Assembly: GCA_009841105.1 (NCBI GenBank)
Contig: VXMM01000045.1
Location: 2,430-37,849, forward strand
DNA length: 35,420 nucleotides
Direction of reading: 5' to 3'
Source of the DNA: Acidimicrobiia bacterium
Lineage (GTDB): Bacteria; Actinomycetota; Acidimicrobiia; Spongiisociales; Spongiisociaceae
Shown: positions 1 through 7,418 of the stretch, one piece after another
Numbering within the stretch: position 1 is the stretch's first letter
How the letters are laid out: each line of letters opens with the position of its first letter
Translations under genes and position numbers: made by a program
Notes under the pieces: model-generated
The model's database searches: none
Told to the model about the DNA's origin: nothing
Seen by the model: only the letters and a program-made list of their open reading frames with translations

Positions 1-246
1 CGCGGAATCAAGAGTGAACTCCAGATCACAATTGGTAAACGTCAAAGGAAACCCGTCGGCCTCGGCAGCGACAGGTGCAGCGGTGGTGTCTGCGGCAGGC
101 ACGGTGGTGGTGTCTGCGGCAGGTGCGGCGGCAGTGTCCGCGACGGGCTCGGTGGAGGAGTCGTCGGTACCTCCGCACGACGCGGCCAGAAGAGCCACGA
201 CGACAAGCAGGACGACTACTCGCAATCTTGAAGCTAACAGTTTCAT
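1..246 (-). CDS. Iron/siderophore ABC transporter substrate-binding lipoprotein, N-terminal part
   Basis: Only the first 82 codons are inside the window; the gene continues past the left edge. The N-terminus is a lipoprotein signal: basic start (MKLLASRLR), a Val/Leu-rich core and the lipobox LLAASC. A Thr/Ala/Pro-rich linker follows, with three near-repeats of the type ADTTTVPAADTTAAP, typical of actinobacterial lipoproteins. The folded domain begins with FPLTFTNC, a usual opening of FecB/FepB-like binding proteins that carry ferric-siderophore or cobalamin. The ATG at 246 has a good ribosome site (GAGAGGA, 5-base spacing). It lies 28 bases downstream of the FecCD permease on the same strand, which supports a shared operon under the Fur-type box at 1547-1561. 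The exact ligand cannot be told from this fragment. Confidence 0.8.
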   Translation of the reverse strand, partial: MKLLASRLRVVVLLVVVALLAASCGGTDDSSTEPVADTAAAPAADTTTVPAADTTAAPVAAEADGFPLTFTNCDLEFTLDSA

Positions 247-274
247 CGGGTTCCTCTCTCGAGCGCGGTCGCGC

Positions 275-1417
275 TCAGTCGTTGTGTTGGAGCTTTCGGA
301 CGAGTGCCACGAGGACCGGCGCACCGAGTACCCCGGTGACGACGCCGATCGGTAGCTCGCGGGGCTGCAAGGCCGTGCGGGCGACGACATCAGCCCAGAG
401 GAGGATGATGGAGCCGAGAGCAGCGGACGCCGGGACCAGATGGCGGTGGATCGGACCGACGACTCGGCGAGCGATGTGGGGGGCTGCGAGACCGATGAAT
501 CCGATACCGCCCGATAGCGACACGGCGAAGCCGACGCACAGCGCCACCACGACCACGAGCACTGTTCGGGTCCGCCCCGGATCGATGCCGCTCGCCATCG
601 CGGTGTCGTCGCCGAGCGCGAGGAGGTCGAGCCGGCGACGCCACCAGAAGATAATGACCATACCGGCCCCCATGCCGAGATAGCCGATGGGCAGCGTTCG
701 CCAGTCCGCGTTCGCGAGCGACCCGAGGAGCCAGAACATGACCGCTCGGGCCCCTTCGGAGGTCTCGGCGAAGAGGATCAGCATGCTGGTGGTGGCGCTC
801 AGCAGGTAGCCGACGGCCACACCCGCCACGATCATGCGCGAGGGCGTGATCCGACCGGTGGACCGGGCCAGTGCCAGCACGAAGGCGAGGGCGCCGAGGG
901 CGCCCAGGAATGCCATCAGAGACACCGACTGCGGCCCCAGACCGGCTCCAACTCCGAAGAGGATCGCCGCGGCCGCGCCGGTAGAAGCCCCCGAACTCAC
1001 GCCGATGATGTACGGCTCGGCCAGCGGGTTGCGAACCAGGGCTTGGAGAGTTGTTCCGGCCACGCCCAAGGCCGAGCCCACGATCGCGCCGAGCAGCACC
1101 CGCGGCAGGCGAACCTCCCAGATGATCGCGTCGTCGGTTCTCGCCCAACTCGCGACCTCGGGCACTCCGATCGTGTGGTGACCGATGACCCGCAGGACTG
1201 TTGGAGGTGTCACCCCGACGGGGCCGAGGCCGATCGCGATGATCACCGAGGCGACCAGTGCTATGGCAAGGCCGACGAGGACAGGCCGGCGGCTCGTCTG
1301 CCAACCGAAGCGTTGTGCCCTCCGGGCACGGTCCCTGGTCGCGGCCTCAGGTCGGCCACTCACGGATCTCGGCACCCCTGACTCCACCGCCATCGACTCC
1401 GTCGTCGGCTGGATCAT
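275..1417 (-). CDS. FecCD-family iron/siderophore ABC transporter permease
   Basis: Membrane-spanning subunit of a BtuC/FecCD importer. After a roughly 50-residue charged N-terminal tail come about ten hydrophobic segments. Family hallmarks are visible: RLPRVLLGAIVGSALGVAG followed by LQALVRNPLAEPYIIGVSSG in the first half, GGIGFIGLAAPHIAR in the second (the coupling region that contacts the ATPase), and the ending PIGVVTGVLGAPVLVALVRK. The frame is open upstream to 1543, but that start lies inside the predicted promoter and the extra residues look unnatural, so I use the ATG at 1417 (380 aa); the ATG at 1396 is also possible. The lipoprotein follows on the same strand; the ATPase is not in the window and may lie beyond the left edge. 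Confidence 0.92.
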   Translation of the reverse strand: MIQPTTESMAVESGVPRSVSGRPEAATRDRARRAQRFGWQTSRRPVLVGLAIALVASVIIAIGLGPVGVTPPTVLRVIGHHTIGVPEVASWARTDDAIIWEVRLPRVLLGAIVGSALGVAGTTLQALVRNPLAEPYIIGVSSGASTGAAAAILFGVGAGLGPQSVSLMAFLGALGALAFVLALARSTGRITPSRMIVAGVAVGYLLSATTSMLILFAETSEGARAVMFWLLGSLANADWRTLPIGYLGMGAGMVIIFWWRRRLDLLALGDDTAMASGIDPGRTRTVLVVVVALCVGFAVSLSGGIGFIGLAAPHIARRVVGPIHRHLVPASAALGSIILLWADVVARTALQPRELPIGVVTGVLGAPVLVALVRKLQHND

Positions 1418-1538
1418 AATGCTTGGTCCATACGGTTTATCGCGTCTCCACCCGCTGGGCTCTTGCGGACAACAGTGAACTGACCATCCCCCCAGCCGAC
1501 TTGCGGGAAGCGCGGCACGATCACCTGATGACAACGAT

Positions 1539-1568
1539 ACCATAATTGAGAATGATTCTCATTTTCAG
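1539..1568 (-). promoter_or_regulatory. Predicted promoter of the iron-uptake operon
   Basis: Read on the minus strand: CTGAAA (complement of 1563-1568) as -35, an 18-base spacer, then TATGGT (complement of 1539-1544) as -10; each matches 4 of 6 consensus bases. The spacer contains the Fur-like palindrome at 1547-1561, the classic arrangement for iron repression. Transcription would start near 1531, leaving a leader of about 115 bases before the permease. The hexamers alone are weak; position and palindrome make the case. Confidence 0.45.
1547..1561. promoter_or_regulatory. Fur-type iron box (7-1-7 palindrome)
   Basis: TGAGAATGATTCTCA is a perfect 7-1-7 inverted repeat. It differs from the well-known Fur 7-1-7 consensus (TGATAATNATTATCA) by one symmetric substitution per half-site. 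It sits directly upstream of a FecCD permease and a binding lipoprotein, which is where an iron-dependent repressor would act. The repressor protein (Fur, or an IdeR/DtxR-like one) is not in the window. The stretch from here to 1770 holds no convincing gene. Confidence 0.75.
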
Positions 1569-1770
1569 TACGAAGAACGGAGAAGGCTCCGACGAAGCAT
1601 GCTTGCTATCGCTCTCGCATCGATTCCATACGACGGATCCTCACAGCGGTAATCGTCAGAGCGATCCTCGGGTCGGTGATCTGGCAGCCGATCAGCCCGG
1701 GCGGGAGTTGATCTGCGTGCCGGCAGAGCACCCCAGCGATGCTGCCCCTGCCGGCGAACTCGTAGCGAGG

Positions 1771-2190
1771 TCAGCCCCCGTCAACCATCCTCCTCATCGC
1801 CGCGGCCTTGGAGGCTCCCCAGGCCAGGTGGGCCCTCCAGGCGGCTTCCCCCAGGTCGCTCGATGACGCCGGCGCCAGGTCGAACAGGTCTCCGGGCAAT
1901 GCATTCGCTACCAGCTCGTCCCGGGGCACAGGCTCGTACCCGGCCCGCTCAAGCACCGCGGTCGGGAACCTGAGGGCCTCCTGGAACAACTCGAGGGGTC
2001 CCCGATCCTGGCTCGCATAGGGTCGTCCGAGGAGGTCTGGGAGGGCCGTCTCCAGCCATCGCCGGCCTTCCTCGATGGCGTCGTCCAATCCCGGCGGGGC
2101 CTCCAGGCCTCGGCGGGCAACCCTGCCGCGGACGTATGGCGCGTAGGCCGCCATCAGCGAGGAGGCCAACCCGGCAGCGGTGGGGGTCAT
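1771..2190 (-). CDS. Hypothetical protein, 139 aa
   Basis: I do not recognise this family. It is a soluble-looking, largely alpha-helical protein without signal peptide, membrane segment or metal-binding cysteines. Notable stretches are GLDDAIEEGRRWLETALPDLL, a predicted amphipathic helix, and RFPTAVLERAGYEPVPRDE in the middle. It starts with ATG at 2190, seven bases after the stop of the CvpA-CAP gene, so it is very probably the last gene of the envelope cluster. Its base composition and codon use resemble the neighbours, and the antisense frames lack comparable features. The function is unknown; the position suggests a role linked to the envelope genes, but that is inference only. Confidence 0.7.
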   Translation of the reverse strand: MTPTAAGLASSLMAAYAPYVRGRVARRGLEAPPGLDDAIEEGRRWLETALPDLLGRPYASQDRGPLELFQEALRFPTAVLERAGYEPVPRDELVANALPGDLFDLAPASSSDLGEAAWRAHLAWGASKAAAMRRMVDGG

Positions 2191-2197
2191 CGGCCGA

Positions 2198-3280
2198 TCA
2201 CCCTGTAAACACCTGCACCACCATCAGCCCGAGCGGACCGTCGTATACCGAGATCCCCACGCGGGTGAAACGTGGCTCCAGCATGGTGGCGCGATGACTC
2301 GGCGATGCGGCCAAGCCCCCGTGGACTCCGTCCACGGTCGGGTTCAGGGCCAGGTTCTCGCCCGCGATCCAGAACGGTATCCCCTGCGCGGCAAGGCGAT
2401 CCGCCACCGTTCCGGTACCCGGCGAGACGTGGGAGAAATAGCCTTCGGCGTACATCTCGACTCCGTGTCCGGCGGCGATCTCGGCCAGGGCCGCCGACCA
2501 GGCGAGCGGCTCCTTGCCCTCCTCGATCCGCAACAGGTTGAGCCTGTCCAGCAACTCGATGGCCAGATCGGGCCGATCCTCCACCGGTTCGCCAACCGGG
2601 GGGATCTCCACCCGCTCGTCGCCCTCGATTACTACCAGCCTGTCGAGCAACTGGATTACCGGAACGGCAAGGTCCTCCACCACTTCCTCGACCGGGGATG
2701 TATCAACCCCGCCGCCACCAACATCAACGACATCGCCAACGCCGTCAAGAAGCGCCGGACTTCCATCCGACAGCCTCCGGAGATTCAAGTAGGACTCCAG
2801 GATGCGGTCGCCCAGAAGCCGGCTGATGCCCGGGGTGAAGCGCGGCCCCTCCGATGTGACCAGGGCGACGGTCCTCGACTGATCGAGCGCCTGCACAACC
2901 GGTGGCGGGAGGTAGGGCGCGCTCGCAACGGCCAGGATCAGCAGACCGGCCACCACCACGAACGCTGCCATCGAGACGAGCGCTCCTCCGATCTGATCAA
3001 GCAACCGCGCCGGTCCCGATAGGGCGAGGAGCTGGCTGATCAGCAGCCGGGCCCCCACGAACACCACCAGGAATACCACCGCTGATGCGATGAACCGCGA
3101 CGTCAGTGGGCTGGCGCCCGTCCACGACTCGGCCACGCCCTGCCCGATGGGACCGGCCCGGTACGCCACCACGATTGCGACCACGAGAACCACCAGGCTG
3201 GCGACCGCACGCAGCACTCCCCGCCGGTACCCGCGCAGGACAGCCAAGCCCAGGCCTGCCAGCACCAGGATGTCAAGCAT
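2198..3280 (-). CDS. CvpA-like membrane domain fused to an extracytoplasmic CAP/SCP domain
   Basis: Residues 1-125 form a four-helix CvpA (colicin V production protein) domain: it starts MLDILVLAGLGLAVLRGYRRG and has further helices near 27-40, 62-85 and 100-120. A spacer (about 126-242) rich in Val, Asp and Glu follows. Residues 243-358 are a CAP/SCP (YkwD-like) domain: LLDRLNLLRIEEG, GHGVEMYAEGYFSHVSPGTG, AGENLALNP and SPSHRATML, with the typical His272, Glu308 and His329. The spacer segment at 203-222 (DLAVPVIQLLDRLVVIEGDE) resembles the first CAP helix (238-256), suggesting a partial internal duplication. The ATG lies just after the AI-2E transporter stop. CAP domains are usually secreted, so this architecture would anchor one at the membrane; the substrate is unknown. 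Confidence 0.88.
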   Translation of the reverse strand: MLDILVLAGLGLAVLRGYRRGVLRAVASLVVLVVAIVVAYRAGPIGQGVAESWTGASPLTSRFIASAVVFLVVFVGARLLISQLLALSGPARLLDQIGGALVSMAAFVVVAGLLILAVASAPYLPPPVVQALDQSRTVALVTSEGPRFTPGISRLLGDRILESYLNLRRLSDGSPALLDGVGDVVDVGGGGVDTSPVEEVVEDLAVPVIQLLDRLVVIEGDERVEIPPVGEPVEDRPDLAIELLDRLNLLRIEEGKEPLAWSAALAEIAAGHGVEMYAEGYFSHVSPGTGTVADRLAAQGIPFWIAGENLALNPTVDGVHGGLAASPSHRATMLEPRFTRVGISVYDGPLGLMVVQVFTG

Positions 3281-3284
3281 GGGG

Positions 3285-4589
3285 TCAGTTATCCGTCAAG
3301 GAGGCGGTTTCGCCCGATCCTGTCCGGTCCGGGTCGGCGGTGTCGCCGACGGCGGCGTCCGGTGCTGCCTCATCCTCCTTACGCGCCCGGCCCGTCTCCG
3401 TCCCACCACGACGGAAACGCTCGCGCAGGGGCTCCACCTCGTACTCCACCACCACGGCCGAGGCAGCTTGCTCCCAGGACTCTCCGAGCACCCGGGTGCG
3501 CCAGAGGTGGCCGATAATGATCTTGAAGACCGCGGTCGTAGGTACGGCGATGAGCACGCCCAGCAGACCCCCGATGGACCCGCCGGCCAGCAAGGCCAGG
3601 ATGATGGTGACCGGGCTCAGGTGAACGGCCACCCGCAGCACCATGGGGCTCACCAGATGATTGTCGAACTGCTGGATGATGAGGAAGGCGATGACGACCC
3701 AGACGGCCCGGATCGGATCTCCCACAATCAGCGCGGTCGCCACACCGAGCGCTCCTCCCACCCAGGGACCGATGAAGGGCACGATGTTGAGCAACCCGGC
3801 CAGAAGGCCAACTATCAACCAGAACGGCAGGTCGAGGATCCAGAGCACCGTGCTGGAGAGGACACCGACGATGGCCGCCACCACCAGCTGACCCCGGACG
3901 AAGCCGCCCAGGGCCTTGCCCACCTGCCGAGCCAGATGGATCACCTCAGCCCGGTCGGTCGCTGGAATCAGGCGCTTCGCCGCCCGCCGGAGATTGTGGG
4001 CGTCCACGACGATGTAGAAGGCGAGCACGGGAGCGAGCAGGACGACCACCACCCCTTCCACCAGCCCCCTGGCGAGCTCCCCCGCCCGGGACAGTCCCTC
4101 CAGGAGCACCTCGCGGTTGGAAGGATCCGAGAACCAGCCCACCAGCTCGTCCGATATCGAGTCGACGCCCGCCAACTCGATGGGCAGGTTGAGAGACGCG
4201 GCCAGATCGGCCACCACGTTGAAAGTGCTGTCGATCACCTCGGGAACCTGATCCACCAACTCGACGGTCTGCCGGCTGATGATCGGAACTATCAGGATGC
4301 CGATCAGCACCAGTATGCCGCCGAGAAGCAGGTAGACGAGGCATCCCCCGCCCACCCGCGGGATCCTGTAATGCTCCAGGAAGTCGATGAGCGGTTTGAC
4401 CAGGTAGACGAGGAGCACCGCGAGGATCAGCGGCGCCCATATGATCCGCACCTGGTAGACGGCCCAGGCTACGACGGCGATCACCACGAAGATACCTACG
4501 ATGCTCCAGGCGGCGACGCCCACGCCTCGCAGCCAGTCGTGCCTGGTCAGCCGTTCCTGATCCTGCTGATTCACTGCCTGATCCTTCAC
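3285..4589 (-). CDS. AI-2E family transporter (PerM/YhhT-like membrane protein)
   Basis: This is a 434-aa polytopic membrane protein of the AI-2E transporter family (PF01594). Members are variously described as autoinducer-2 exporters or ion antiporters, so the substrate is not predictable. Features include paired N-terminal helices (GVAAWSIVGIFVVIAVVAWAV, then APLILAVLLVYLVKPLIDFLE), a soluble middle part, and the conserved C-terminal block with IVPFIGPWVGGALGVATALI and FLIIQQFDNHLVSPMV. The last 55 or so residues are a charged Glu/Arg/Asp-rich cytoplasmic tail. The start is GTG at 4589. The CvpA-CAP ATG begins four bases after the stop, so the two are almost certainly co-transcribed. Confidence 0.93.
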   Translation of the reverse strand: MKDQAVNQQDQERLTRHDWLRGVGVAAWSIVGIFVVIAVVAWAVYQVRIIWAPLILAVLLVYLVKPLIDFLEHYRIPRVGGGCLVYLLLGGILVLIGILIVPIISRQTVELVDQVPEVIDSTFNVVADLAASLNLPIELAGVDSISDELVGWFSDPSNREVLLEGLSRAGELARGLVEGVVVVLLAPVLAFYIVVDAHNLRRAAKRLIPATDRAEVIHLARQVGKALGGFVRGQLVVAAIVGVLSSTVLWILDLPFWLIVGLLAGLLNIVPFIGPWVGGALGVATALIVGDPIRAVWVVIAFLIIQQFDNHLVSPMVLRVAVHLSPVTIILALLAGGSIGGLLGVLIAVPTTAVFKIIIGHLWRTRVLGESWEQAASAVVVEYEVEPLRERFRRGGTETGRARKEDEAAPDAAVGDTADPDRTGSGETASLTDN

Positions 4590-4632
4590 CGTCGGTCAGG
4601 TTACCGGCCTACCGGCCGGTGTCCGGGGTTCG

Positions 4633-5559
4633 TCATTCCTGGTTCACCACCACATCCGAGTCCGGGTCGACCTCGATCAGGTAACGGCCTGCTCCGTCAC
4701 CGCGGAACCGCACTCCATCGGCGGTAGCCTCCCACCCCGACCCGACCGCTGCCGGCCCAGAGAGTTCCACGGACACCCCCGCAGGAAGCTCGATCACCAG
4801 GTCGCCGGTCAGCCACGCCGGTACTTCACCCCGAGCCGGGCCGAGCCGGATCGCGCCGTCCGCCTCCACCCGAAGGGACCTGAGCGACAGCTCCCTGAGA
4901 TCCGCCTCGACCTCCACGGCCGAGACCGCCACTGCCCAGTCGCGGGCCGGGTTGAGGGCAAGGTTCCAGCCGCTGGATCCGAACCATCCTGCCTTCGGCC
5001 CTTCCCGGAGCCGTACCTCAAGGTCATCCCCGGTGAGAAGCTCCTCACCCTGGGGAGGCGCCACGGCGCCGGAGGATGCCAGGCTGGACACCTCGTATAG
5101 GAGCTTGGCGCCGGCGCCTACGATCACCGAGCCGTCAAGCCGAACATCGATCGCGGTCGTGGCGACCCGATCGGTAACCGCCGGACCCTCCAGCCGGTCG
5201 GCTGAGGACGGCAGCAGCTCCCAACCCACCAGGTGCAGCATCAACACGACGACCAGCCATCCCGTCAACGAGTAGGGCAATGCCGGACCGAGGCCGGAGC
5301 CGGGAAAACGCTGCCGCACTCCCGACACCTGCCGGTGGATGAGGAACACAGCCGCAGTAACGATCCAACCAGGCCAGAACGAGACCACGTCCAGCACCAC
5401 CGAGCGCCTCAGCAAGCCGCCTGCCACCACCACCGCCCCGAGAAGAAAGACGGCGCCCGCTAGAACAAGCCATGCGACCCGGGCCCGTCGCCGCCGGGCT
5501 CGAGCCTGAGGACCACGCATCGACGGGTTGAAGCCCGGCGCCCCCCCGCCGCCGATCAC
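4633..5559 (-). CDS. Three-helix membrane protein with LiaF/toastrack-like C-terminal domain
   Basis: The 308-aa product has a basic N-terminus (RARRRRARVAWL), three hydrophobic helices (about 28-50, 56-75 and 92-114), and a 180-residue beta-rich C-terminal region. That region has alternating short hydrophobic strands such as LRELSLRSLRVEADGAIRLG and DLVIELPAGVSVELSGPAAV, resembling the right-handed beta fold of LiaF/DUF4097 envelope-stress sensor proteins. The match is by pattern, not by a diagnostic motif. The GTG start at 5559 overlaps the stop of the LytR_C gene by four bases (GTGA), indicating translational coupling; an internal ATG at 5520 is the alternative. The role is presumably envelope monitoring or maintenance, which is inference. 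Confidence 0.75.
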   Translation of the reverse strand: MIGGGGAPGFNPSMRGPQARARRRRARVAWLVLAGAVFLLGAVVVAGGLLRRSVVLDVVSFWPGWIVTAAVFLIHRQVSGVRQRFPGSGLGPALPYSLTGWLVVVLMLHLVGWELLPSSADRLEGPAVTDRVATTAIDVRLDGSVIVGAGAKLLYEVSSLASSGAVAPPQGEELLTGDDLEVRLREGPKAGWFGSSGWNLALNPARDWAVAVSAVEVEADLRELSLRSLRVEADGAIRLGPARGEVPAWLTGDLVIELPAGVSVELSGPAAVGSGWEATADGVRFRGDGAGRYLIEVDPDSDVVVNQE

Positions 5560-6131
5560 TCTTGGTAGCCGGCGCCCAGCACTACGGTGATCGGGGCCCG
5601 GGGCGCGTCACCCGGGAACAGCACCAACTCGGCATCGGGTACCTGTTCGGACAAGATCGCCGCCTCCCGATCGTATCCCTCCACGTACCAGATAACGGAT
5701 GCGTCGAGATTCTCCGAATGGTTGTCCGGGGGAACGGTTCGGTAACCCAGATCGGCCAGTTGATCGGTGAGCCGGCCTGCCAATCCGGCTACCGAGGTGG
5801 CGTTGAGAACCAGCACTCCTATCTGCGAGGGTTGCCGAGCGGGCGGGCGGGGAGGTTCGGTGGTCGTGGTGGTCGGAGCGGCAGTGGTTGTGGTGGGAGG
5901 AACGGTGGTCGCCGGAGCGGCAGTGGTGGTAGGGGCTCCGGTCGTAGCCACGGGCTCGACGGCGGCGGCGCCACCCTCCACGTGATCGCCGTCCGGGGAG
6001 CCTCCGATCAGGGTTCTAGCCACCAAGACGGCGCTGATCAGGACCACTAGGACACCCAGGGCGATCACGCCGGCGCGGCGCAGGTCGCGCTGGAAGCGAC
6101 GCCTATCGTCGGAAGCGTGGCGGCCTGGCAT
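5556..6131 (-). CDS. LytR_C domain membrane protein (VirR-like)
   Basis: A 191-aa single-pass protein: a short basic cytoplasmic part, one membrane helix (about 20-42), a long Thr/Pro/Ala linker (about 60-100) with runs such as TTVPPTTTTAAPTTTTT, and a C-terminal LytR_C domain (PF13399) that begins IGVLVLNATSVAGLAGRLTD and includes ADLGYRTV and ITVVLG. LytR_C domains occur at the end of LCP cell-wall ligases and in stand-alone form; Mycobacterium tuberculosis Rv0431 (VirR) has the same single-helix layout and lies beside the DUF3263 gene Rv0430, as here. The gene follows the DUF3263 gene and overlaps the next by four bases. Likely function: a periplasmic-side scaffold for cell-wall assembly. 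Confidence 0.9.
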   Translation of the reverse strand: MPGRHASDDRRRFQRDLRRAGVIALGVLVVLISAVLVARTLIGGSPDGDHVEGGAAAVEPVATTGAPTTTAAPATTVPPTTTTAAPTTTTTEPPRPPARQPSQIGVLVLNATSVAGLAGRLTDQLADLGYRTVPPDNHSENLDASVIWYVEGYDREAAILSEQVPDAELVLFPGDAPRAPITVVLGAGYQE

Positions 6132-6191
6132 CGATCCGTCCAGCCTGTCCCGATCCGGCGTGGATGTCCATCCAAGGGGTTTGCCGGCCGG

Positions 6192-6434
6192 TCACACTGT
6201 GCCCACCCGGTAACCGGCCGCGTCCATGGTGCGCTCCCGGATGCGGCGGAGCCGGCGCACCGTCAAGGGGTCGTACACGAGCGCAGCCGGATCGTCCATC
6301 AGATCCCTCAGCAACCGGTAATAGCGGCCCGGACCGAACCCGAACGCAACCCGTATGTCGCGATCCTTGGGACCGGGCAGCTGCCACCAGCAACGCTCGA
6401 AATCGAGGATGTTCCTGTCCAGGGACGTGAGCAT
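6192..6434 (-). CDS. DUF3263 family protein
   Basis: An 80-aa actinobacterial protein of family DUF3263. The family pattern is clear: ILDFERCWWQLPGPKDRDI, then FGFGPGRYYRLLRDLMDDP, ending with DPLTVRRLRRIRERT. The middle looks like a small helix-turn-helix, so DNA binding is often suspected, but no function is established to my knowledge. It starts with ATG at 6434 without an obvious Shine-Dalgarno sequence. It is the first gene of the envelope cluster and stands 60 bases ahead of the LytR_C gene, as in the M. tuberculosis Rv0430-Rv0431 pair. The tRNA-Thr lies just upstream on the same strand. Confidence 0.88.
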   Translation of the reverse strand: MLTSLDRNILDFERCWWQLPGPKDRDIRVAFGFGPGRYYRLLRDLMDDPAALVYDPLTVRRLRRIRERTMDAAGYRVGTV

Positions 6435-6502
6435 TTCGCGCCCAGCGTATCGGCCAAGCGGTACATAACGGTGGATTTGATCCAGCCGCCATCAAAGAGC
6501 GG

Positions 6503-6575
6503 AGCCGGGTACCGGAATCGAACCGGTGACATCTTCTTTACAAGAGAAGTGCTCTACCGACTGAGCTAACCCGGC
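6503..6575 (-). tRNA. tRNA-Thr (anticodon TGT)
   Basis: The minus strand folds into a complete cloverleaf: acceptor GCCGGGT/ACCCGGC, D arm GCTC...GAGC, anticodon stem CTTCT/AGAAG with loop CTTGTAA (anticodon TGT, reading ACA and related Thr codons), five-base variable loop, and T arm ACCGG-TTCGATT-CCGGT. The 72 paired-core bases occupy 6504-6575; 6503 gives a U discriminator. The next bases are CCG, so the CCA tail is not fully encoded and must be added by the nucleotidyltransferase. Confidence 0.97.
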
Positions 6576-6599
6576 CGAGATCTGATTGGAATCCTAGGC

Positions 6600-6693
6600 G
6601 GGTGCTGAAAAATATCCAGTCAGCCCGGCTGCCCGAACAGCGAAACCCAGCCGCGACATGGCGCCAACCCGCTCCCGGTCTCTTTCAGCACCC
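6600..6693. repeat. 94-bp segment closed by an 11-bp inverted repeat
   Basis: GGGTGCTGAAA at 6600-6610 is an exact reverse complement of TTTCAGCACCC at 6683-6693. The enclosed sequence contains a smaller palindrome (CAGCCCGGCTG around 6622-6632), so a transcript would fold as a long closing stem with an inner hairpin. It fills the gap between the livF stop (three bases away) and tRNA-Thr. There is no U-run to make it a classic terminator. It could be a structured RNA, an attenuator or read-through block, or a miniature inverted-repeat element. Confidence 0.6.
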
Positions 6694-6695
6694 TC

Positions 6696-7418
6696 CTACC
6701 CGACTTCACCCAGGTAGGCCTGCTGCATTTCCGGATTGGCCAGGAGGTCCCGCCCGGTGCCGGACAGCACGATCCGGCCGGTCTGGAGCACGTAACCGTA
6801 GTCCGCTATGGAGAGGGCCATGTTGGCGTTCTGTTCCACCACGAACACGGTGGTGCCGGCCTCGTTTATCTGCCGGATGATGTCGAAGTTCTGGGCCACC
6901 AGCACCGGGGCGAGGCCCATCGACGGCTCGTCCATCAGCAGGACCCTGGGGCGAGCCATCAACGCCCGGCCCACGGCCACCATCTGCTGCTCACCGCCTG
7001 AAAGAGTGCCGGCCCTCTGACCCAGGCGCTCCTTCAGCCTCGGGAACATGTCGAGTATCCGCTCGTAGTCGGTCGAAGTGTCGTCCGCGCGAAGGTACGC
7101 GCCGATCTCGAGGTTCTCCTTGACCGTCATGCGCTTGAAGAGCCGGCGGTTCTCGGGGACCATCGACACTCCCCGCGCCACGATCTGGGCGGTGCTCCAT
7201 CCGTTGACCACCTCCCCTTCGACCAGCACCTCTCCCGCCGTCGGCGCCACCATGCCGAGGACGGTCTTGAGCGTTGTCGTCTTGCCGGAGGCGTTGCCTC
7301 CCAACAGGCAGACGATCTGTCCCTCATGAATCGACAGACTGACGTCCTTCAGGATGTGGACCGGCCCGTAGTGGGTATGGACGCTGCGGAACTCGAGCAC
7401 CGGCCGGCCGGGCGCCAT
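6696..7418 (-). CDS. livF: Liv-type ABC transporter ATP-binding protein LivF
   Basis: One of the two ATPases of a branched-chain amino-acid (HAAT family) importer. It has Walker A GGNASGKTT (residues 40-48), signature LSGGEQQMVAVGRAL, Walker B VLLMDEPSMGLAP and switch His in the VVEQN region (FVVEQNANMAL), which is characteristic of LivF. At 240 aa it matches the family length. The ATG overlaps the livG stop by one base (TGATG). It is the last gene of the operon. Walker A has Ala-Ser where LivF proteins usually have Gly-Ala, which should not impair nucleotide binding. Confidence 0.96.
   Translation of the reverse strand: MAPGRPVLEFRSVHTHYGPVHILKDVSLSIHEGQIVCLLGGNASGKTTTLKTVLGMVAPTAGEVLVEGEVVNGWSTAQIVARGVSMVPENRRLFKRMTVKENLEIGAYLRADDTSTDYERILDMFPRLKERLGQRAGTLSGGEQQMVAVGRALMARPRVLLMDEPSMGLAPVLVAQNFDIIRQINEAGTTVFVVEQNANMALSIADYGYVLQTGRIVLSGTGRDLLANPEMQQAYLGEVG

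Noticed and set aside
1546..1866. Plus-strand open frame of 106 aa starting in the Fur-type box
   Set aside because: It starts inside the operator, has no recognisable domain, and its 3' part lies antisense to the better-supported 139-aa gene.
3090..4727. Plus-strand open frame of 545 aa
   Set aside because: Antisense to the CvpA-CAP and AI-2E genes; the product is His/Asp/Arg/Pro-rich low-complexity sequence, typical of a shadow frame in GC-rich DNA.
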